NCBI RefSeq assembly: GCF_008124835.1 | Contig: NZ_VNHW01000003.1 | Span: 330,661 to 394,660, forward strand | From: Blastococcus xanthinilyticus | GTDB taxonomy: Bacteria; Actinomycetota; Actinomycetes; Mycobacteriales; Geodermatophilaceae | DNA length: 64,000 bases | Direction: 5' to 3' | Shown here: piece after piece, positions 19,060-27,827 of the stretch | Position numbering within the stretch: position 1 is the stretch's first letter | Layout of the letters: each line of letters opens with the position of its first letter | Notes under the pieces: generated by a model | The model's database searches: none | The model's input: only the letters and a program-made list of their open reading frames with translations | Told to the model about the DNA's origin: nothing | Translations under genes and position numbers: made by a program

Positions 19060-21138
19060 TCAGGCGGGGACGGCCGCCGCCGGGGCGGGCTCGTAGCGCA
19101 GCGGGCGCCGCTCGAAGCTGCCCGTCCCGTGGGTCAGCGACCGGAGGACGCCGGGGTACTGCAGCAGCTCGGCCTCGGGCACCTCGGCCCGCACGGTGGT
19201 GAGGTCCCGGTCGGGTTCGGCCTCGGTGCCGGTCACCCGGGCGCGGCGGGACGACAGGTCGCTCATCACCGCGCCGACGTGCTCGCCGGGCACCCGGACC
19301 GCCACCTCGCACCACGGTTCCAGGACCCGCGTGCCCACCGCCGCCACCAGCTCCCGCAGGGCGAGGGCCCCGGCGGCCTGGAACGCGGCGTCGGAGGAGT
19401 CGACCGAGTGCGCCTTGCCGTCGACCAGGGTCACCCGGATGTCGACGACCGGCCGGTCGGCGTCGACCCCGCGCTGCGCCTGGGCGCGGATGCCCTTCTC
19501 CACGCTGCCGTGGAACTGGGTGGGCACCGTCCCCCCGACGATCCGCTGGTCGAACACGATCCCGGAGCCGGGTGGCCCCGGCTCCCCCTCGACCACCACG
19601 ACGGCGTACTGCCCGTGCCCGCCGGACTGCTTGACGTGCCGGCCGGTCACCCGCCCCGGCCCCCGGAGCGTCTCCACCAGCGGCACCCGCACCGGCACGG
19701 TCGTGACCGAGACGCCGTGCCGGGTGCGCAGCCGGTCCAGCAACACCTCGGCGTGCGCCTCCCCCACGCACCACAGCAGGAGCTGGCCGGTGTCGCCCCG
19801 CCGGTCCAGCCGGACGGTCGGGTCCTCCGCGACGAGCCTCGCCAGCGCGGTGGCCAGGCGGTCCTCGTCGGTGCGGGAGGCGGCCTCGACCGCCACGGGC
19901 AGCTGCGGGACGGGCAGCTGCCAGGGCGGGACGAGCCGGGGGTCGCCCGGCTCGCTCAGGGTGTCACCGGTCTCCGCGGTCGCCAGCCGGCTCACCGCGC
20001 AGATGTCCCCCGCGGGGCAGGCCGCTACCGGGCGCAGGGCCGCGCCGAGCGGGGAGGACAGGGCGCCGATGCGCTCGTCGGCGTCGTGGTCGGGGTGCCC
20101 GCGGTCGGCCATGCCGTGCCCGGACACGTGCACGGCGGTGTCCGGCCGCAGCGTCCCGGAGAACACGCGGACCAGCGAGACCCGGCCGACGTAGGGATCG
20201 GTCGTCGTCCGCACCACCTCGGCGACCAGCGGGCCGGCGGGGTCGCAGGCCAGGGGCGGCGCCGGCGAGCCGTCCGGGCGGGTGACCGGCGGGCAGCCGT
20301 GCTCGGCCGGGCACGGGAACGCCGCGACCAGCAGGTCGAGCAGCTCGGTCACGCCGACGCCGGCCAGCGGCGCGACGCACAGCACCGGGTGGAAGTGGCC
20401 ACGGGCCACCGCGGTCTCCAGGTCGGCCACGAGGTCGGCGACGGACAGCTCCTCACCGGCGAGGTAGCGCTCCATCAGCGTCTCGTCCTCGCTCTCGCCG
20501 ATGATGCCCTCGATGAGCTCGCCGCGGAGGCGATCGGCGTCCGGGCTCCCGCCCGCTCCTGTCTCGACGTGCGGTTCGAGCAGCGACAGCAGCCCCCGCA
20601 CCGCCCCGTCGGGGCCGCGGTCGAGCAGGTGCAGCGGGTGGACCCCCTCCCCCAGCATCAGCTGGCAGGACCGGACCGCGTCGTCGGCGTCGGCCCGGGG
20701 CCGGTCGAGCTGGGTGAGCACGACCGCCCGGGGCAGCCCGACGGCGGCGCACTCCTCCCAGAGCGCCACGGTGCCGGCGTCCACGCCGCTGACCGCGGAG
20801 ACGACGAACAGCGCCGCGTCGGCGGCCCGCAGCCCGGCGCGCAGCTCCCCCACGAAGTCCGGCGAACCGGGGGTGTCGAGCAGGGTCAGGCGGTGGCCGG
20901 AGTGCTCGACCGCCGCCACGCCGAGGGAGACCGACCGCTGCTGCCGGATCTCCACCTCCTCGGCGTCGAGGCAGGTGGTGCCGTCCTCGACCCGGCCGGC
21001 CCGGGCCACCGCGCCGGTGGCCGCCAGCAGGGCCTCGGCCAGCGTGGTCTTGCCCGCGCCCGCCCGGCCGACCAGCGCCACGTTCCGCACCTGCTCCGGA
21101 GGACGCGGGGCCGGAGCCGGAGGGATGTCCTTGCCCAC
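19060..21138 (-). CDS. Elongation factor G-like protein (EF-G2)
   Basis: A 692-residue translational GTPase of the EF-G-like (FusA2/Rv0120c) type. G1 is GRAGAGKT (24-31) and G3 is DTPGSPDF; the G4 position reads TQLDRPR instead of the usual NKxD, a change typical of this paralogue and suggesting altered guanine recognition or GTPase behaviour. Domains II-V follow, including GHGQYAVVVVEGEPG and the C-terminal MSDLSSRRARVTGTE. Its cellular role is not established. Start GTG with GGGAGGG upstream; a TGTGTG-N6-CACACA dyad lies 22 bp before the start. Confidence 0.93.
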   Translation of the reverse strand: MGKDIPPAPAPRPPEQVRNVALVGRAGAGKTTLAEALLAATGAVARAGRVEDGTTCLDAEEVEIRQQRSVSLGVAAVEHSGHRLTLLDTPGSPDFVGELRAGLRAADAALFVVSAVSGVDAGTVALWEECAAVGLPRAVVLTQLDRPRADADDAVRSCQLMLGEGVHPLHLLDRGPDGAVRGLLSLLEPHVETGAGGSPDADRLRGELIEGIIGESEDETLMERYLAGEELSVADLVADLETAVARGHFHPVLCVAPLAGVGVTELLDLLVAAFPCPAEHGCPPVTRPDGSPAPPLACDPAGPLVAEVVRTTTDPYVGRVSLVRVFSGTLRPDTAVHVSGHGMADRGHPDHDADERIGALSSPLGAALRPVAACPAGDICAVSRLATAETGDTLSEPGDPRLVPPWQLPVPQLPVAVEAASRTDEDRLATALARLVAEDPTVRLDRRGDTGQLLLWCVGEAHAEVLLDRLRTRHGVSVTTVPVRVPLVETLRGPGRVTGRHVKQSGGHGQYAVVVVEGEPGPPGSGIVFDQRIVGGTVPTQFHGSVEKGIRAQAQRGVDADRPVVDIRVTLVDGKAHSVDSSDAAFQAAGALALRELVAAVGTRVLEPWCEVAVRVPGEHVGAVMSDLSSRRARVTGTEAEPDRDLTTVRAEVPEAELLQYPGVLRSLTHGTGSFERRPLRYEPAPAAAVPA

Positions 21139-21160
21139 GGCGCCCTCCCGGGGTGGCTGG

Positions 21161-21178
21161 TGTGTGCTGCGTCACACA
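21161..21178. promoter_or_regulatory. CRP/FNR-like dyad upstream of EF-G2
   Basis: Perfect inverted repeat tgtgtg-N6-cacaca, shaped like a CRP/FNR site (consensus tgtga-N6-tcaca). Located in the leader or promoter region of the EF-G2 gene. Binding by a CRP-type regulator is inference. Confidence 0.35.
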
Positions 21179-21283
21179 GCCTGCCGCGCGGACGGGTCGT
21201 CGGACAAGTCCCCGGCACCCCGGAGCCGGCCGCTGCGCCACCCCGTCGCCCTGGCCGCACGCCCGGGGCAGCATGCTGGGTCC

Positions 21284-21484
21284 ATGACGAGCGATCACGC
21301 CGCCGGCCGGGACCAGGCGACCGGCCGGGCGCACGCGGTCCTCCGCAGCACCGCCGATCTTCCCGCGCCGTGGGCCGCGGTCTGCGGCGCCTCGGTCGGG
21401 GTCGTCCAGGGACGCTGGGACGGCCCGCGCGGGCGCGAGTCGGCCGATCCCTGCCCGGACTGCCTCCGGATCACGTCCGGCTGA
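21284..21484 (+). CDS. Small hypothetical protein with CPDC end
   Basis: A 66-residue soluble protein starting at ATG 21284, divergent from the EF-G2 gene. It has a lone Cys near the middle (AVCGASVG) and a C-terminal CPDCLRI pair that could bind metal. No family recognised. Coding is supported by the clean start in a promoter-like gap and by codon bias; it is short, so some doubt remains. Confidence 0.5.
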   Translation: MTSDHAAGRDQATGRAHAVLRSTADLPAPWAAVCGASVGVVQGRWDGPRGRESADPCPDCLRITSG

Positions 21485-21672
21485 GTTCGGCAGCAAGGTG
21501 GGCCGGACGTGCGTACGTCGCGACGCCGTTCCGAAGTGGCCGGGTCGCCTGCGGAGTGAACTGTGGCAGCCGCAGGTGCGTCGCATGGAGGCAGGCCTGA
21601 CCAGGTCGGGGTCATCAGCGACACGGCGTTCGTTGATGAGTGCCGACTGCGTGGGGCAGGCACGATGGCGCG

Positions 21673-22077
21673 ATGAGCAAGCGACGGAAGCAGCGGGAGC
21701 AGCCCGCCCCGCCGGGCGAGGCCGTCGAGCCGAGCGCTTCCGGCGGTGGCGTGGTCGAGTGGCCGTCACCGATTCGCGACGGCGAGTGGGTGGATGCCGC
21801 CGGCACGCGATGGCGGCTCCGCGGCGAGCGTTGGCAGACCCCCGCCAAGCGCGTGGAGCACCTGCTGGGGTCGCCGCAGGCCAAGATCCTGCTGTTCTAC
21901 GGGCCCGCCGCGCCGACCGAAGTCGCGCCGGCCGACAGGGATGCGCTGTGGCAGCGGATACGCCCTTACCTGCGCGAGCCCGTGATCCGCGCCCCGGGCG
22001 ACTTCACCGACTTCCAGGCCGGGGAGTTCAGGGACGACGAGCGCCGCCTGCTGCTCATCATCGAGGAGTCGTGCTGA
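21673..22077 (+). CDS. Hypothetical protein
   Basis: A 134-residue soluble protein with a basic start (MSKRRKQREQ) and a conserved-looking core (DGEWVDAAGTRWRLRGERWQTPAKR, GDFTDFQAGEFRDDERRLLLIIEESC). No membrane segment or known motif. ATG 21673 preferred over 21640. Third codon positions are less strictly G/C than in neighbours, which fits a recently acquired or fast-evolving gene. 79 bp before the next orphan. Confidence 0.6.
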   Translation: MSKRRKQREQPAPPGEAVEPSASGGGVVEWPSPIRDGEWVDAAGTRWRLRGERWQTPAKRVEHLLGSPQAKILLFYGPAAPTEVAPADRDALWQRIRPYLREPVIRAPGDFTDFQAGEFRDDERRLLLIIEESC

Positions 22078-22156
22078 CTGGTCGCGCAGGCGGTCCTCCA
22101 CCCAGCCGCCGCAGCAGCAGCAGCAGCAGAACGACGAGGTCGCCGAGGAGAGGCGC

Positions 22157-22486
22157 GTGTCGAAGGAGAAGAAGAAGCCGAAGGGCGGCGGCCGGCCCCC
22201 GCAGGAGTACGGCGTCGTCGCACGCTTCGCTGACGGCTCATGGTCGTACTACTTCCGCGACGACCGGTATCGCGACGACCAAGGCCGGCCACCTGAGCGA
22301 TGGGGAAGGGAGTCCCAGGCGACCCGCTTCTCCTCGGAGTCCGACGCCCAGCGGATCGCCGGAGGAATGCGGACCAGCTCGGCGGTGAAGGCGTACCACG
22401 TGGTGCCCCTGCCTCTTCCTGAACCGCGGAAGAGCAGCACCTCGGCCACGACTCATCACGCGCCGCCGACCCAGCGCTCGTGGTGA
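22157..22486 (+). CDS. Hypothetical basic protein
   Basis: A 109-residue protein with a lysine-rich start (MSKEKKKPKGGGRPPQ) followed by YGVVARFADGSWSYYFRDDRYRDDQGRPPERWG and a low-complexity Pro/Ser/Thr tail. GTG start with GAGGAGAGG upstream. Family not recognised. Its lower G+C and lysine use differ from neighbours; it forms a small orphan island with the preceding gene. Confidence 0.55.
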   Translation: MSKEKKKPKGGGRPPQEYGVVARFADGSWSYYFRDDRYRDDQGRPPERWGRESQATRFSSESDAQRIAGGMRTSSAVKAYHVVPLPLPEPRKSSTSATTHHAPPTQRSW

Positions 22487-22842
22487 CCTGGGACTGGAGA
22501 CCGTGCCGGGCTACCGGATGACGAGCCGCCAGCCTCGCGTCCTCCGCGGCTCGGCGGGGTGGTGCCGCCGGACCGGGCCGGGGTTGCCCTCCTCGTCGAG
22601 CTCGCCGAAGGGTTGCCAGCCATCCCTCTCCCCGCGACGTTGAGCAACATCAACACGACGGGGTGAAACGATCCCATCTTGCTGCCGAACCCACCTCCGG
22701 CTGACCCCGCGGCCGGGCCCCTCCCTCGTCGCTGCGGTGGTCCGCCGTCGCTCGTGATGCGCGGTTGTTGGGGATAACGGTCGATCGGAGAGCGCGTCCC
22801 CGGGGACGGGGTGCCGGTGGTCCCGGCACCCCGGTCACCCGG
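22487..22842. other. Gene-free 356-bp stretch
   Basis: Between the orphan island and convergent purU. Short open frames exist on both strands but none has a start signal or recognisable product. It holds the second copy of the 19-bp repeat (22764-22782). Otherwise nothing is seen. Confidence 0.5.
22764..22782 (+). repeat. 19-bp intergenic repeat, copy 2
   Basis: Identical to 1529-1547 and again between convergent genes. See the entry at 1529. Confidence 0.8.
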
Positions 22843-23715
22843 TCACTCGAAGACGACGGTCCGGTTCCCGTGGATCACGACGCGGTTCTCGGTGTGCCAG
22901 CGCACCGCGTGCGCCAGCGCCCGCGTCTCGGCCTCCCGCCCCCGGGCGGCCAGCCCGTCGGGGCTCAGCGAGTGGTTCACCCGGAGCATCTCCTGCTCGA
23001 TGATCGGGCCCTCGTCCAGGTCGGCGGTGACGTAGTGCGCCGTCGCCCCGATGAACTTGACCCCCCGGGCGTGCGCCTGGTGGTACGGGCGGGCGCCCTT
23101 GAAGCTGGGCAGCATCGAGTGGTGGATGTTGATGGCCCGGCCGGCCAGTTCCCGGCACAGGCCGTCGGACAGGATCTGCATGTACCGGGCGAGGACGACC
23201 AGGTCGACCTGCTCCTCGCGCACGATGTCCAGCAGCGCCGCCTCGGCCTCGGGCTTGGTGTCCCGGGTGACCGGGATGTGCCGGAAGGGGATCCCGTAGA
23301 AGTCGGCGATGCCCTCGAGCGTCGGGTGGTTGGACACGATGGCGACCACGTCGAGGTTGAGCTCGCCGACCGAGTTCCGGAAGAGCAGGTCGTTCAGGCA
23401 GTGCGCGTACTGGCTGACCATGATGAGGACGCGCTGCCGCTCGGCCGCGTCGGCCAGCCGCCACGACATGCCGAACCGCTGGGCGGTCTCCTCGAACGCC
23501 GCACGCAGCGCCGGGAAGTCCAGCGACGTCCCGTCGAGGTGGGCGAACTCGACCCGCATGTAGAAGATGCCGGTCGACGGGCTGTCGAACTGGTGGCTCT
23601 CCACGATGGTGCACCGCTGCTCCACGAGCAGCCCGGACACCGCGTGCACGATGCCCGGCGCGTCCTGGCAGGACAGCACCAGGACGCCGTGCTGACCTTC
23701 GGCCGGCCGCGTCAT
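22843..23715 (-). CDS. purU: Formyltetrahydrofolate deformylase
   Basis: Hydrolyses 10-formyl-THF to formate and THF, so regenerating free THF. 290 residues: N-terminal ACT domain (about 8-85, LSCQDAPGIVHAVSGLL) and a formyltransferase-like hydrolase domain with SNHPTLEGIADFYGIPF, INIHHSMLPSFKGARPYHQA and GATAHYVTADLDEGPIIEQE, which carry the catalytic Asn, His and Asp of the family. ATG 23715 is chosen; a GTG directly before it is also in frame, and AGGAGGAGGA precedes both. Its product balance matters here because O-demethylases in the same window need free THF. Confidence 0.97.
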   Translation of the reverse strand: MTRPAEGQHGVLVLSCQDAPGIVHAVSGLLVEQRCTIVESHQFDSPSTGIFYMRVEFAHLDGTSLDFPALRAAFEETAQRFGMSWRLADAAERQRVLIMVSQYAHCLNDLLFRNSVGELNLDVVAIVSNHPTLEGIADFYGIPFRHIPVTRDTKPEAEAALLDIVREEQVDLVVLARYMQILSDGLCRELAGRAINIHHSMLPSFKGARPYHQAHARGVKFIGATAHYVTADLDEGPIIEQEMLRVNHSLSPDGLAARGREAETRALAHAVRWHTENRVVIHGNRTVVFE

Positions 23716-23799
23716 CACTCCTCCTCCTACGGGTTGCTACCGATGGGTCCCACGGGCCGGCGGGCCGCCCGCGGCAGCTCCGGGGCGGCCGACGGCCGG

Positions 23800-23826
23800 C
23801 GGCGGACCGGCCGGGCCGGTCCGCCG
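23800..23826. terminator. Hairpin between MetE-like gene and purU
   Basis: 11-bp perfect stem cggcggaccgg with 5-nt loop in the 251-bp gap. Both flanking genes are on the minus strand, so it may end the MetE-like transcript or act in the purU leader. Confidence 0.4.
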
Positions 23827-23918
23827 GGCGCGGGACCATCCAGAACCTATGGCGTGCGTCACGTCCGGCGAATGCCGCAGATGACCTCCCCTGAGCGGCA
23901 GGAGATGTCGGGTCGGCT

Positions 23919-23940
23919 GCGACAATCGACGTAGGCCAGG
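23919..23940. repeat. 22-bp motif shared with the metF upstream region
   Basis: Begins gcgacaatcgacgtagg; matches 49013-49034 at 19 of 22 bases. Lies upstream of purU, while the other copy lies upstream of the metF-like gene. Confidence 0.5.
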
Positions 23941-23966
23941 TGCGTGGACCCGGCGCGACCGGCCGC

Positions 23967-25127
23967 TCAGCTCCACACCTCCGCGGCGGTCTCCACCACC
24001 AGGTCCAGCTTGGCCTGCTGGTCGTCCAGGGTGAGCGCGTTCCCCTCCACCGTCGAGGAGAACCCGCACTGCGGCGACAGGCACAGCTGCTCCAGCGGCA
24101 CGTACCGGGCGGCCTCGTCGATCCGCCGCTTGAGGTCGTCCTTGGACTCCAGCTCGGGACGCTTCGTCGTCACCAGCCCGAGCACCACCCGCTTGCCCGG
24201 CGGCACGAACCGCAGCGGCGCGAAACCGCCGGAGCGCTCGTCGTCGTACTCGAGGAAGAAGCCGTCGACGTCCAGCCCGCCGAAGAGCGCCTCGGCGACG
24301 AAGTCGTAGCCACCTTCGGCCACCCACGAGGAGCGGAAGTTGCCCCGGCACAGGTGCGTGGTCACGGTCAGGCCCGCCGGCCGGTCGGCGAGCGCGGCGT
24401 TCACCTGGCGGATGTAGCGCTCGTGCAGGTGCTCGGCGTCCCGCCCCTGGGCGGCGATCTCGGCGCGCTGCGCGGGATCGTTGAGGTAGGCCAGGCTGGT
24501 GTCGTCCAGCTGGAGGTACCGGCAGCCCCGCGCGGCCACGCCCCGGATCTGGTCGGCGTAGGCCGCCGACAGCGCCGCCCAGAAGGCGTCCTCGTCGGGG
24601 TAGACGGCCGGGTCGATCGAGGCCGCTCCCCCGCGGTAGTGGACCATCGAGGGCGACGGGATGGTGAGCTTCGGCATCTGCTCCGGCGCCGCGACGCTCC
24701 GCAGGTGGTCCAGGTGGTCGCCGAAGATGGGCTCGCCGATCGACACCGGCCCGTCGACGTGCAGGCCGGCCGGCGCCCAGTCGATGGTGCCGTCGGCGTT
24801 CTTGAAGTGCACCGGCCGCCCCTCGCCGTCGACCCGGCTTATCCCCTCGATGGCGTAGATGAAGTCCATGTGCCAGGTGGCGCGGCGGAACTCCCCGTCG
24901 GTCACGGTCCGCAGCCCGGCGTCCCGCTGCATGCGGACGGCGTCGGCGACGGCCTCGTCCTCGACGGCGCGCAGCTCGGCGGCGTCGATCCGCCCGGCCG
25001 CCCGGTCGGCGCGGGCGCGGAGCAGCCGCTCAGGGCGCAGCAGGCTGCCGACGTGGTCGGCGCGGAAGGGCGGCCCCGACGGATCCCCCGGGGTGCCGGG
25101 AACGGGGCGGTCGGCCGGACTGAGCAC
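23967..25127 (-). CDS. MetE-core (cobalamin-independent methionine synthase-like) methyltransferase
   Basis: A 386-residue protein with the catalytic barrel of MetE but without its N-terminal half. The zinc ligands are visible: His and Cys in TTHLCRGN (about 254-261) and the late Cys in LSPQCGFSS. The family (COG0620) moves methyl groups from folate, corrinoid or small methyl donors to thiols; the short actinobacterial members have uncertain donors. Close to purU and near the O-demethylases it could accept 5-methyl-THF-derived methyl groups, but this is inference. The GTG at 25127 has GAGGAG 6 nt upstream; the frame is open to 25151. Confidence 0.88.
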   Translation of the reverse strand: MLSPADRPVPGTPGDPSGPPFRADHVGSLLRPERLLRARADRAAGRIDAAELRAVEDEAVADAVRMQRDAGLRTVTDGEFRRATWHMDFIYAIEGISRVDGEGRPVHFKNADGTIDWAPAGLHVDGPVSIGEPIFGDHLDHLRSVAAPEQMPKLTIPSPSMVHYRGGAASIDPAVYPDEDAFWAALSAAYADQIRGVAARGCRYLQLDDTSLAYLNDPAQRAEIAAQGRDAEHLHERYIRQVNAALADRPAGLTVTTHLCRGNFRSSWVAEGGYDFVAEALFGGLDVDGFFLEYDDERSGGFAPLRFVPPGKRVVLGLVTTKRPELESKDDLKRRIDEAARYVPLEQLCLSPQCGFSSTVEGNALTLDDQQAKLDLVVETAAEVWS

Positions 25128-25194
25128 TGCGTCTCCTCGTCGTCGTCGCATGCACGCCGGGGCGCGCGTCGGCGCTCATCGTGCCCGGCGGGAA

Positions 25195-25233
25195 CCGGCC
25201 CGGTTCCGGCGGGATCCGCCGGAACCGGGCCGG
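25195..25233. terminator. Strong hairpin terminator after tannase gene
   Basis: Perfect 18-bp stem (ccggcccggttccggcgg and complement) with a gat loop, 20 bp past the tannase stop on the minus strand. Confidence 0.75.
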
Positions 25234-25252
25234 GGTCATCCGGCTGCTGCCG

Positions 25253-26854
25253 TCACGGCTGGCGCAGCTCCATCCGGGTGGCCGGCACGCACCGGTACCG
25301 GCCCGCGTCACCCGGGTCGCCCCGGCCGACGAACCGGGCCACGTAGGGGTACATGCAGATCGGCCGCTCGCCGCCGTCGGCGGTCACCGCGTCGAGGGTC
25401 TTGGGCGGCCGGTTGTCCTCCACCCACGTGACCAGCGCGCTGAACGGGTCGCTCGGCTGCGCCCCGGCCCCGCCTCCGCAGTGCCCCACGCCCGGTGCGA
25501 GGAACAGCCGCAGCACCTGCCGGGTGCGGCCCGGGCCGAGCTCGTCCTCGACCCGCTCGAAGTAGTCGATCGTGCCCTTCACGGTGACGCCGAAGTCGGC
25601 GAGGCCGTGCCACATGAGGATCTTGCCGTGGTTCCTGCGGAACTCCGACAGGTCCGGGTCGCTCGCGCCCATCATGTCGCCGTACCGCGCGACGGCCTCG
25701 TCGAACAGCCGCTCGAACTCCGGGTAGTCGATGGTCCGCCAGTCCAGCTCCGGGTCGTCGGCCACGAAGTACCGCAGCCACCAGATGTCGTAGATGAACG
25801 GGTTGCCCACCAGCCGGCCGGTGTCCGGGTCCAGGGTCACGTCGTGCAGGCCCGCGTAGGGGGCGCCGTAGGGCAGCCCGTACCAGAGGAAGCGGCCGTC
25901 GGTGCCCCGGGGCCCCTCGTGGCTGCGCTGCATGACCGCGACGTCCTCGGCGGTGATCACGCCGCACGGGGTCTCCGTGCCGACGAGCGTCGCGAGGTCG
26001 AAGTCGCAGGCGAAGGGGTCGCCGATGACGCCGTCCACGATGCCGTCACCGACGGTGTCGCACGCCTCGACCGCCGCCGCCAGCGCGGTCTCGAACTTGC
26101 ACGCCGGGACCGGGTTGTCCTCCTGGAGCATGACGATCTGGCCCCAGATCTGGCCCGTCTGCATCTCCGGGAAGTTGATCACCGGTGCGCCGGCCAGGAT
26201 GCCGTCGTAGTCGTCCGGGTACTTCTGCGCCTCCATGAGGCCCTGCCGGCCGCCGGTGGAGCAGCCGTTCCAGTACGAGTACGCCGGGTCCTGCCCGTAG
26301 TAGGCGGAGATCACGGCCTTGGCGGTGACCGTCATGTCGTGCACGCCCTCGTGCCCGAAGTCCTCCCGGGCGGCCCAGTCCGGGGTGCCGTCGGGGTTGA
26401 GCCCGAAGGTGCCCGCGGAACCCTCGTGCCCGGCGTCCGTGGCCGCCGCGGCATAGCCGGCGGTCAGGGGCGCGATCAGGCGCTCGGCGCTCCCGCCGGA
26501 GAAGCCGCCGCCGCCGACGCCCTGGAAGCGGCCGTTCCAGGTGTCCTGGGGCAGGTACACCCAGACGGTGACGACGCCGTCGTCCTCCGGGTCCTCGACG
26601 GTGAGGGTGACCCGGCAGGAGGCCGGGGTGGTGGCGTCGCCGGCGTCGGGCACCGCCGCCGTGACGGTCGTGCCCGGCAGCTGCAGGTCCGCGAGGTCCG
26701 CGCAGGCCATGACCGGGGGAACCGGCTGCGGCTCGCCGCCCCGGGGGCCGGGCGCCGCCTGCGCGGTGGGGGCGATGAGCACGAGGCTCGACGCCGCGGT
26801 GGCCAGGGCCGCGAGCGTCGCGCGCCCGTGTCCCCGGTGTGGACGTGATCGCAT
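25253..26854 (-). CDS. Secreted tannase/feruloyl esterase family hydrolase
   Basis: A 533-residue alpha/beta hydrolase of the tannase family, which releases gallate from galloyl esters or ferulate and related acids from plant cell-wall esters. A Sec signal peptide ends at about residue 33 (AQA-AP). The nucleophile is Ser199 in NGCSTGGRQG; the lid and acid region contains YDGILAGAP, and the family CxxxG/C pairs include AC-D near the start and ACKFETALAAAVEACDTVGDG. The late His motif is APGVGHCGGG. It sits beside a gallate/protocatechuate ring-cleavage island, so supplying that pathway is a reasonable inference. ATG with GGAGGAG upstream; monocistronic. Confidence 0.92.
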   Translation of the reverse strand: MRSRPHRGHGRATLAALATAASSLVLIAPTAQAAPGPRGGEPQPVPPVMACADLADLQLPGTTVTAAVPDAGDATTPASCRVTLTVEDPEDDGVVTVWVYLPQDTWNGRFQGVGGGGFSGGSAERLIAPLTAGYAAAATDAGHEGSAGTFGLNPDGTPDWAAREDFGHEGVHDMTVTAKAVISAYYGQDPAYSYWNGCSTGGRQGLMEAQKYPDDYDGILAGAPVINFPEMQTGQIWGQIVMLQEDNPVPACKFETALAAAVEACDTVGDGIVDGVIGDPFACDFDLATLVGTETPCGVITAEDVAVMQRSHEGPRGTDGRFLWYGLPYGAPYAGLHDVTLDPDTGRLVGNPFIYDIWWLRYFVADDPELDWRTIDYPEFERLFDEAVARYGDMMGASDPDLSEFRRNHGKILMWHGLADFGVTVKGTIDYFERVEDELGPGRTRQVLRLFLAPGVGHCGGGAGAQPSDPFSALVTWVEDNRPPKTLDAVTADGGERPICMYPYVARFVGRGDPGDAGRYRCVPATRMELRQP

Positions 26855-27130
26855 GGGCGTGGTTCTCCTCCGGGACGTTCGGACGGGTCCGTCGAGCAGT
26901 CCGACGGCGCCGACGCGCTGGCCGGTCGAGCCGTGGGCTTCCGACGGGGCAGATCCTCACCGGACGGTGACGTGGGCCACAGGCCCGCCCGTCGCAGGCC
27001 GTCCGCGACAAGCGTCTCGGATGCCGTTCCGGGCGCCGTCCGGGCTTGCCGGTACCGGCGCGACCCGGGCAGCCTGGCCCGGACGGCGCCGCCGCAGGCG
27101 GCGCCTCCCCCGCCGGCACTCGGAGGACCA

Positions 27131-27757
27131 GTGGCCCAGATGCATGCCCGATCGACCACCATCACGGGCGACCCCCGCTCGGTGGAGGAGGCGGTCGCCC
27201 ACGTGCGGGACGACGCCATGCCGACCCTGGAGCGGGTGGACGGCTGTGTCGGCCTGTCCATGCTGGTCGACCGGGGCACCGGCCGCTGCATCGTCACCAC
27301 GTCCTGGCGGGACGAGGCGGCTATGCGCGCGAGCGAGGCGCACGTGCGGGCGTCGGCGGAGCGCACGGCCGCAATCCTCGGCGGCCGGCCGGAGCTGGAG
27401 CAGTGGGAGATCGCGGCGATGCACCGGGTGGACGAGGCCCAGGGGTCGTGGTCGCGGGTCACCTGGCTGCGCACCGCGCCGGACGCCGTCGGCCGCGCGG
27501 TGGACGCCGTCCGGCTGTCGCTGATGCCCAAGCTCGACGACCTGCCGGGTTTCTGCAGCGTCAGCGCCATGGTGCGCCGCGCCGACGGGCTGACCGTGGC
27601 CGCGGTGTCCTACGACAGCCGCGAGCAGCTCGACCGGGCGGCCGAGGGTGCCCGGGAGTTCCGGGAGGAGTTCGCGCCGTCCATGGGGATCGAGACGGTG
27701 GCCACCGCCGAGCTGGAGGTGGCGATCGCCCACCTCCGCGTGCCCGAGACGCTCTGA
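27131..27757 (+). CDS. Hypothetical protein with two ABM-like halves
   Basis: A 208-residue soluble protein made of two similar halves (about 1-100 and 108-205), each with a strand-helix pattern like dimeric alpha/beta-barrel (antibiotic biosynthesis monooxygenase-like) proteins: HARSTTITGDPRSVEEAV with MLVDRGTGRCIVTTSW, then VTWLRTAPDAVGRAVDAVRLS with RRADGLTVAAVSYD. No enzyme motif is decisive. Start GTG 27131 with GGAGG 5 nt upstream; ATG 27140 is possible. Function unknown. Confidence 0.78.
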   Translation: MAQMHARSTTITGDPRSVEEAVAHVRDDAMPTLERVDGCVGLSMLVDRGTGRCIVTTSWRDEAAMRASEAHVRASAERTAAILGGRPELEQWEIAAMHRVDEAQGSWSRVTWLRTAPDAVGRAVDAVRLSLMPKLDDLPGFCSVSAMVRRADGLTVAAVSYDSREQLDRAAEGAREFREEFAPSMGIETVATAELEVAIAHLRVPETL

Positions 27758-27766
27758 GCCCCCGGC

Positions 27767-27796
27767 CCGGTCCCGGGGCGGCCGCCCCGGGACCGG
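27767..27796. terminator. Bidirectional hairpin between convergent genes
   Basis: A perfect 30-bp palindrome starting ccggtcccggggcgg, 9 bp after the ABM-like gene stop and 31 bp from the ligJ stop. Confidence 0.7.
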
Positions 27797-27827
27797 TGGT
27801 CGGGTGCCGGTGGTCAAGCGCCGGTGA

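Noticed and set aside
25128..25252. Possible riboswitch upstream of the MetE-like gene
   Set aside because: The only structure is one long perfect hairpin placed just after the tannase stop; no SAM or cobalamin riboswitch core was recognised.
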